This document shows, piece by piece, positions 60,190-64,000 of a stretch of DNA of 64,000 nt (positions are counted from its first letter, which is position 1; each line of letters begins with the position of its first letter). The DNA is taken from assembly GCF_000305785.2 (NCBI RefSeq), contig NC_018868.3, positions 3,084,270 through 3,148,269 on the forward strand. The letters run 5' to 3'. The position numbers and the translations under genes were made by a program. A model generated the notes under the pieces. The model searched no databases and was not told where the DNA came from. It worked only from the letters and a program-made list of their open reading frames with translations. The DNA is from Simiduia agarivorans SA1 = DSM 21679 (GTDB lineage: Bacteria; Pseudomonadota; Gammaproteobacteria; Pseudomonadales; Cellvibrionaceae).

Positions 60190-61059
60190 ATGGATGAAGC
60201 TTTTAAAACGTTGTTGCAACGCCCGCAGTTCGCGTGGCCCACATTGGCGTTGTTGGTGGGCTGCTGGTTGGCATTCGGATTGTCTACCGCGTTGGGTGTG
60301 AGTGGCTATTGGTGGTGGGGCTGGAGTGTCGCGTGCAACGCCCTGGCGGCATACCTTGTATTTACGGTGGGTCACGATGCCAGTCACGGCAGCGTGAGCC
60401 GGGTGCGGTGGCTGAACGATACGGCCGGATTGTTCAGTACCTTATTGCTGTCGCCCATTCCGTTTTTTCGTTTGTTCCGCTACGTCCACATGCAGCATCA
60501 TCGCCACGTGAACGAACCCGGCGCCGATCCGGACCACTATTGCGGTACCGGCCCGCGTTGGCAGTTGCCGCTGCGCTGGGCGACGCTCGATCTGCACTAT
60601 CTTTACCTTTACTTTCAACCCGCCTGTTTCACCAAGCGGTCTGTCGCAGATCAGCGCGCCATTGTATTGGCGATGGGCTTTGCCTTTTTGGTGTTTATTG
60701 GTTTTCTGCTGTCGCCCTGGTTCGCTGAATACCTGCTATTTTTTATCCTTCCTTCCCGGATTGCGGTTTTCTTGCTGGCCTTGTGTTTTGATTTCCTACC
60801 CCACTACCCCCATACGGTAAAAGCCAGTGAGGCGCCTTACCAGGCCACGGCTAACCGGCTCGGCGCCGATTGGCTCTTGTGCCCGTTATTGACCATGCAA
60901 AACTATCACTTGTCGCATCATCTCTATCCATCGGTTCCGTTTTACCGCTACCGCAAAGCCTGGTTGGCGCGGGAGGCTTTTCACGAGTCACAACTGCCGG
61001 CAACACAAACGCCGTTGGGCCTGCGACCCTTGCAAAGAGGCATGGCAGAGGCTCAGTAA
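60190..61059 (+). CDS. Membrane fatty-acid desaturase-type di-iron enzyme
   Basis: A 289-residue membrane protein with the three histidine boxes of the desaturase/hydroxylase superfamily: HDASHGS (about 60), HMQHHRHVN (about 100) and HLSHHLYP (about 240), and four hydrophobic segments. The substrate (acyl lipid or carotenoid) cannot be decided. ATG 60190 follows GGGGGC; upstream codons lack a membrane-protein look. The AraC gene is divergent from it. Confidence 0.83.
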   Translation: MDEAFKTLLQRPQFAWPTLALLVGCWLAFGLSTALGVSGYWWWGWSVACNALAAYLVFTVGHDASHGSVSRVRWLNDTAGLFSTLLLSPIPFFRLFRYVHMQHHRHVNEPGADPDHYCGTGPRWQLPLRWATLDLHYLYLYFQPACFTKRSVADQRAIVLAMGFAFLVFIGFLLSPWFAEYLLFFILPSRIAVFLLALCFDFLPHYPHTVKASEAPYQATANRLGADWLLCPLLTMQNYHLSHHLYPSVPFYRYRKAWLAREAFHESQLPATQTPLGLRPLQRGMAEAQ

Positions 61060-61159
61060 TCATTTCCTGAAACGAAAAATAATGGGGCGATGGTATTTTT
61101 CACTGCGGGCAGGGTACTTGAGGCGAATAGTTCATCCGGGCGTCAAGGTATGGAAAACG

Positions 61160-61181
61160 AAGGGCCGCCAGAGCGGCCCTT
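61160..61181 (-). terminator. Intrinsic terminator-like hairpin
   Basis: AAGGGCCGC and GCGGCCCTT pair around 4 nt and are followed on the minus strand by CGTTTTC. It lies 7 bp after the remnant gene below and probably was its terminator. Confidence 0.6.
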
Positions 61182-61188
61182 GTTCGGG

Positions 61189-61377
61189 TTATTGCACTTG
61201 GTAGATCGTTGTTGTGCCACTCACTTCGTTTCCCACCACCAATAAGGCGTCAATAGAGGGGCTGCTTTTAGGGGGCCAGGTCGCCGGCATCCACGCCCTC
61301 ACTATCGCAAAGGTCGCTCTTATCGGCAACCAGACCGTTGCATGTGTACAGCCTGTGGCAGGCCGGATGGTTGCCAC
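61189..61377 (-). pseudogene. C-terminal remnant of a choice-of-anchor I-type protein
   Basis: The last 30 codons read SPSIDALLVVGNEVSGTTTIYQVQ-like sequence up to TAA, which resembles the conserved ending of large exported proteins with a choice-of-anchor I domain (PLLVV-x-NEVSGTTT-x-Y). In a neighbouring frame just upstream GVDAGDLAP matches the AGDL-x-PEG that normally precedes it by a short distance, so a small deletion and a frameshift lie between them (near 61272). Nothing of the remaining several hundred residues is present. Family assignment is from memory of the motif. Confidence 0.5.
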
Positions 61378-61405
61378 AGTAGGTTCTTTACTGTGTGTGG
61401 GTGCC

Positions 61406-62274
61406 TCAGGCCAGAGCGGGTTGCGCTTGCGATGGCGATGATTTTTTCGGCCAGTACCATAAAGCCGCGAGCACGAGGAGGCTCACCAATTGCGATACCA
61501 GGCTGGCCTCCAGGCCAAAGCCTCCGCCGCTGAGCCAGACGGGTGCATCGGTGATGTGCGCCACCAGCAGGCCCTGAGTTTCGTGGCCGCTGACGGCGAC
61601 GCCCATCACGCTGCCTTGCATCCAGTTCCAGCCCAGGTGCAAACCAAATGGCAGCGCCAGACTTTTAGTGCGCCAATAGGCGAGGCCAAAAATGAGTGAA
61701 GCGATGGCAAGGTCTGTACAGGCGCGCAACTGTACCCAGCCTTCCATTTCGGGGTTTTCCAGATGACCAAACGCAAAAATAGCGGCCACCAAAAACTGTG
61801 CGCCGATAAAACCGATGCCATCGATAAGGCGTTGAAAGATAAAGCCCCGGTGTAACAGTTCTTCCATTAAAGCACCAAGTGCAAAACCCCATAGCCCGAT
61901 GAGCAGAATGTTCATCGAGGCATTGGGGTTTACTGAAAATTCCACGCCGCCAGCAATCCAGATGGGAATGGCGACCGCCAATAGCCAGGCGATGCCGAGC
62001 GCCGTACCCAGTAAAAGCTGCGCAAGCCAGCGGCGATCAAATTGCAGGCCAACCTGCCCCAATGTTTGTTTGCGCAAGCGCATGCAAATCCAGGTAATCA
62101 AAAAAATCAGCAGGGGTGGGATCGCGTCTACCACTGATTCCGGGACGTTAACGTCGCGCAGCTGGGTACTCAGCAATCGATACAGGGTTGCGTTATCACG
62201 ATCAGCCCGATGAACAGCAGAATCCACCAGCCGTTGCGCCATTTCCCTTCGGCGTTAAAAAATATTTTTTTCAT
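61406..62274 (-). pseudogene. CPBP-family intramembrane protease with N-terminal frameshift
   Basis: CPBP (Abi) family membrane metalloprotease-like protein. The first glutamate motif EELLHRGF, the FGHLENPEMEG region and the HLGWNWMQG segment are intact in a frame running from 62242. The usual family N-terminus, however, is read in another frame from ATG 62274 (MKKIFFNAEGKWRNGWW, GGGAG upstream) and stops soon after the first membrane helix. Restoring one C in the CCC run at 62185-62187 joins both frames into about 289 residues. Either the gene is mutated or the sequence has a single-base error; the shorter frame might still be made. Confidence 0.7.
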
Positions 62275-62474
62275 TTATGTTTGCTCCCGGATAATTTTTT
62301 GTAATTTTCCATTGGATTATTGGTGAAGCCAGTGGGCAGTGACAGTACAGCTCGGTCGATGGTACCTGCGATACGACCAGTCGAGCGATGATGCAACCGC
62401 CTGACAGGATTGGGGCTTCTACCACCAATGGCACAGGTCGTGGTGGTTGACCCTGTGGGTGAGCAGAGTAAACT

Positions 62475-62623
62475 GCGCGCCATCGCACGCAGGTGCCAGG
62501 GTGACCACCTAAGGATGAGTGGTCATGCTCTGGTTAAATGGGAAACCGGTGAAACTCCGGTGCTGCCCCCGCAACGGTAAGGCCGAACTGAACGGCCAAG
62601 CCCGATACCGGCCTGAGGCGCGC
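62475..62623 (+). ncRNA. Cobalamin riboswitch
   Basis: The core elements of the adenosylcobalamin aptamer are present in order: AGGTGCC, GGTTAAATGGGAA, CCGGTGAAACTCCGG, GCTGCCCCCGCAACGGTAA and AAGCCCGATACCGGCC. Closing arms GCGCGCC (62475-62481) and GGCGCGC (62617-62623) form P1. It lies 111 bp before btuB and should lower its expression when cobalamin is high. A weak promoter-like pair TTGACC/TAAACT at 62447-62474 directly precedes it, although its -10 touches P1. Confidence 0.93.
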
Positions 62624-62702
62624 TTGAAGCAGATGATTGCTTCAGGCACTCAATGTAGCGGAGGGCTGCATGGTGAGCCGATATTGCCCACTTTTCTCCC
62701 TC

Positions 62703-62727
62703 CCTCAATTTATCTTAAAAATTGGGG
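62703..62727 (+). promoter_or_regulatory. Hairpin masking the btuB ribosome-binding site
   Basis: CCTCAATTT (62703-62711) can pair with AAATTGGGG (62719-62727), which contains most of the GGGGAG Shine-Dalgarno 5 nt before the btuB ATG. It could be the expression platform of the upstream riboswitch, acting on translation. Confidence 0.45.
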
Positions 62728-62734
62728 AGCCCCT

Positions 62735-64000
62735 ATGAAGACCAAAGTACTCGCGCTGGCCGTTGGCCTCGCATCCACCACTGCGCTGGCTCAGACCGTG
62801 CAGGACGAAATTGTGGTGACGGCCACGCGCACCGAAACGCCGCTATCGCAGACCATTGCGCCGGTTACCGTGCTGACAGCAGAGGATATTGCTGCATTGC
62901 AGGTGGTGGACGTGCCCGAGCTGATCAACCGGTTTGCCGGTCTCGATCTGGTGCAAAGCGGCGGCCGTGGCGCCACCGCCAGTGCGTTTGTGCGCGGTAC
63001 TAACAGCAGCCATTTGTTGGTACTGGTGGACGGTGTTCGCATCGATTCGGCGACCTTGGGGGCGAGCGCTATCCAGTACCTGGACCCGGCCTCGATCGAA
63101 CGCATTGAATTGGTGCGCGGGCCTCGTTCGAGCTTGTATGGCTCCGATGCCATTGGCGGCACCCTGCAGATCTTCACCCGCAAGGCCAGCAATGAGGGTG
63201 CAAATCTGGCGCTGAATGTGGGTTATGGCTCGCACAATGAGCAGCGCTATCGGCTCGCCGGCGGTTTCAAATCTGACACCGCCAACCTGAATGCCACGCT
63301 CAGCCACCACACCACCGACGGTTATGACCGCACGCTGAACGAAAGCTATGGCGATGCAGATGACGATGCTTATAGCGTAACCAGTGCGAGCGTGTCGGGC
63401 GAATTGAGCCTGACCGATGCAACCGCCGTTTTTGCCAGCGCGCAATACCAGACCGGCGAAAGCGATACAGACCGTCTGTGCAATGATGCCTGGGGCCCGT
63501 GTAATCCCGTGTCGCTGCCCTACACCGAGTTCAGCAATGGCATATTGGATGCCGGTATCAAATCCCAGGTAAACGATCTGTGGCGGGCGGAATTGCGGGC
63601 CGGCGTTGCTCAGGACGAATCTGAAAACTTCGATCATGTACCCGGTGTGGCCGAGTCAGTTTGGGGCGGCACCAATACCTTTACCACCGAGCGCCGTCAC
63701 GCCAGTTGGCAGAACGACCTGGCCGTGGCCGAAGGCCAGTTGGTGACGCTGGGTCTGGACTATGAGCGCGAGTCAGTGGATTCCAATAACGTAGCGTACG
63801 ACGAAGATTCGCGTACCACGCAGGCGGTTTTCGGACAGTATCAGGCGCAGGTGGGCAATCACTCATTTGTACTGGGTGCGCGCACGGATGATTCCGACCA
63901 GTATGGTCGTAAAAACACCGGCAACCTGTCCTGGGGCTGGGCGGTGGACGAGGCCTGGACTCTCGTGGCTTCGGCCGGCACCGGTTTTAAGGCGCCGAGT
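62735..64000 (+). CDS. btuB: Vitamin B12 TonB-dependent receptor BtuB (3' end outside window)
   Basis: The first 422 codons of a cobalamin receptor; the frame is open at the right edge. Signal peptide at 1-19 (ALAQ), TonB box DEIVVTATRTE, plug-domain segments VRGTNSSHLLVLVDGVRID and IERIELVRGPRSSLYGSDAIGGTLQIFTRK, then barrel strands. The cobalamin riboswitch upstream confirms the assignment. It starts at ATG 62735 after GGGGAG. It would pair with a BtuCDF importer such as that at 51.5-54.1 kb. Confidence 0.95.
   Translation, partial: MKTKVLALAVGLASTTALAQTVQDEIVVTATRTETPLSQTIAPVTVLTAEDIAALQVVDVPELINRFAGLDLVQSGGRGATASAFVRGTNSSHLLVLVDGVRIDSATLGASAIQYLDPASIERIELVRGPRSSLYGSDAIGGTLQIFTRKASNEGANLALNVGYGSHNEQRYRLAGGFKSDTANLNATLSHHTTDGYDRTLNESYGDADDDAYSVTSASVSGELSLTDATAVFASAQYQTGESDTDRLCNDAWGPCNPVSLPYTEFSNGILDAGIKSQVNDLWRAELRAGVAQDESENFDHVPGVAESVWGGTNTFTTERRHASWQNDLAVAEGQLVTLGLDYERESVDSNNVAYDEDSRTTQAVFGQYQAQVGNHSFVLGARTDDSDQYGRKNTGNLSWGWAVDEAWTLVASAGTGFKAPS

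Noticed and set aside
62447..62474. TTGACC/TAAACT pair as the btuB promoter
   Set aside because: The -10 directly touches the first base of the P1 helix, so the transcript would start inside the aptamer. Kept only as a remark.
1..64000. CRISPR arrays, tRNA/rRNA genes, prophage or complete insertion sequences
   Set aside because: No regularly spaced direct repeats, no cloverleaf or rRNA-like sequence and no transposase or phage structural proteins were seen on either strand. A tool search could still find a degenerate element.

Overview
The window looks like about 64 kb of ordinary chromosome from a GC-rich, respiring gammaproteobacterium. Evidence is the conserved gene order pepP-ubiH-ubiI, hisB-hisH-hisA-hisF, yibQ/ctpA/envC/gpmI divergent from yibN-grxC-secB, tamA-tamB, and glnA - small gene - ntrB-ntrC, together with ubiquinone-pathway hydroxylases and several TonB-dependent receptors. 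Cellvibrionales (Simiduia/Saccharophagus/Cellvibrio-like) is my best guess from gene order and protein style, but it is inference. No rRNA, tRNA, CRISPR array, prophage or intact insertion sequence was seen.

Layout. 1-4.6 kb: pepP (cut by the window edge), two ubiquinone monooxygenases, a lysozyme-inhibitor-like lipoprotein and an acetyltransferase. 4.7-7.1 kb: a small accessory patch in which an XRE-HTH/two-TM gene and its leader appear duplicated, the second copy having lost the HTH, with a superinfection-immunity-like membrane protein and an osmC gene between them. 7.1-15 kb: a glyoxalase-like protein, an acyltransferase, an S9 peptidase and a four-gene module (glycosyltransferase, two methyltransferases, alpha/alpha-toroid protein). 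15-17.6 kb: a ZnuD-like receptor with a His/Glu-rich loop and a small Cys/His exported protein. 17.7-21 kb: a STAS protein and the his genes. 21-33.5 kb: cell-envelope and protein-targeting genes (yibQ, ctpA, envC, gpmI, yibN, grxC, secB, tamA, tamB). 33.5-35.7 kb: PAP2 phosphatase, glycosyltransferase, secreted protein. 35.8-40.8 kb: the nitrogen-control block ntrC, ntrB, a DUF4124 gene and glnA, with readable sigma-54 promoters and NtrC boxes. 40.9-46.5 kb: thiI, a solute-binding protein, typA and an RNA methyltransferase. 46.5-51.5 kb: psiE-like, DUF1579-like, modABC, two PilZ proteins and a Kazal inhibitor. 51.5-54.9 kb: a BtuFCD/FecBCD-type importer and a Nudix protein. 55-61 kb: small envelope proteins, an amino-acid permease, a CBS-like protein, and an AraC regulator divergent from a desaturase. 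61-64 kb: a gene remnant, a frameshifted CPBP protease, and a cobalamin riboswitch in front of btuB, which runs off the window.

How parts work together. glnA and ntrBC form the classical nitrogen circuit: phosphorylated NtrC bound at paired boxes about 107 and 137 bp upstream of the predicted glnA start would drive a sigma-54 promoter, and one more box, embedded in the terminator of the DUF4124 gene, sits in the right place to control ntrBC. The btuB receptor and the BtuFCD-like importer could be the outer- and inner-membrane halves of corrinoid uptake.

The most unusual observations are: envC interrupted at a nine-A run whose geometry fits -1 slippage; the terminator hairpin that is also a perfect NtrC box; the duplicated XRE-membrane gene with HTH loss and a retained internal start site; a CPBP protease whose real N-terminus lies in another frame; and a C-terminal remnant of a choice-of-anchor-type protein. 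I do not see a clear new defence or biosynthetic system. The best candidates for undescribed function are the glycosyltransferase/methyltransferase/toroid module and the XRE-membrane patch.
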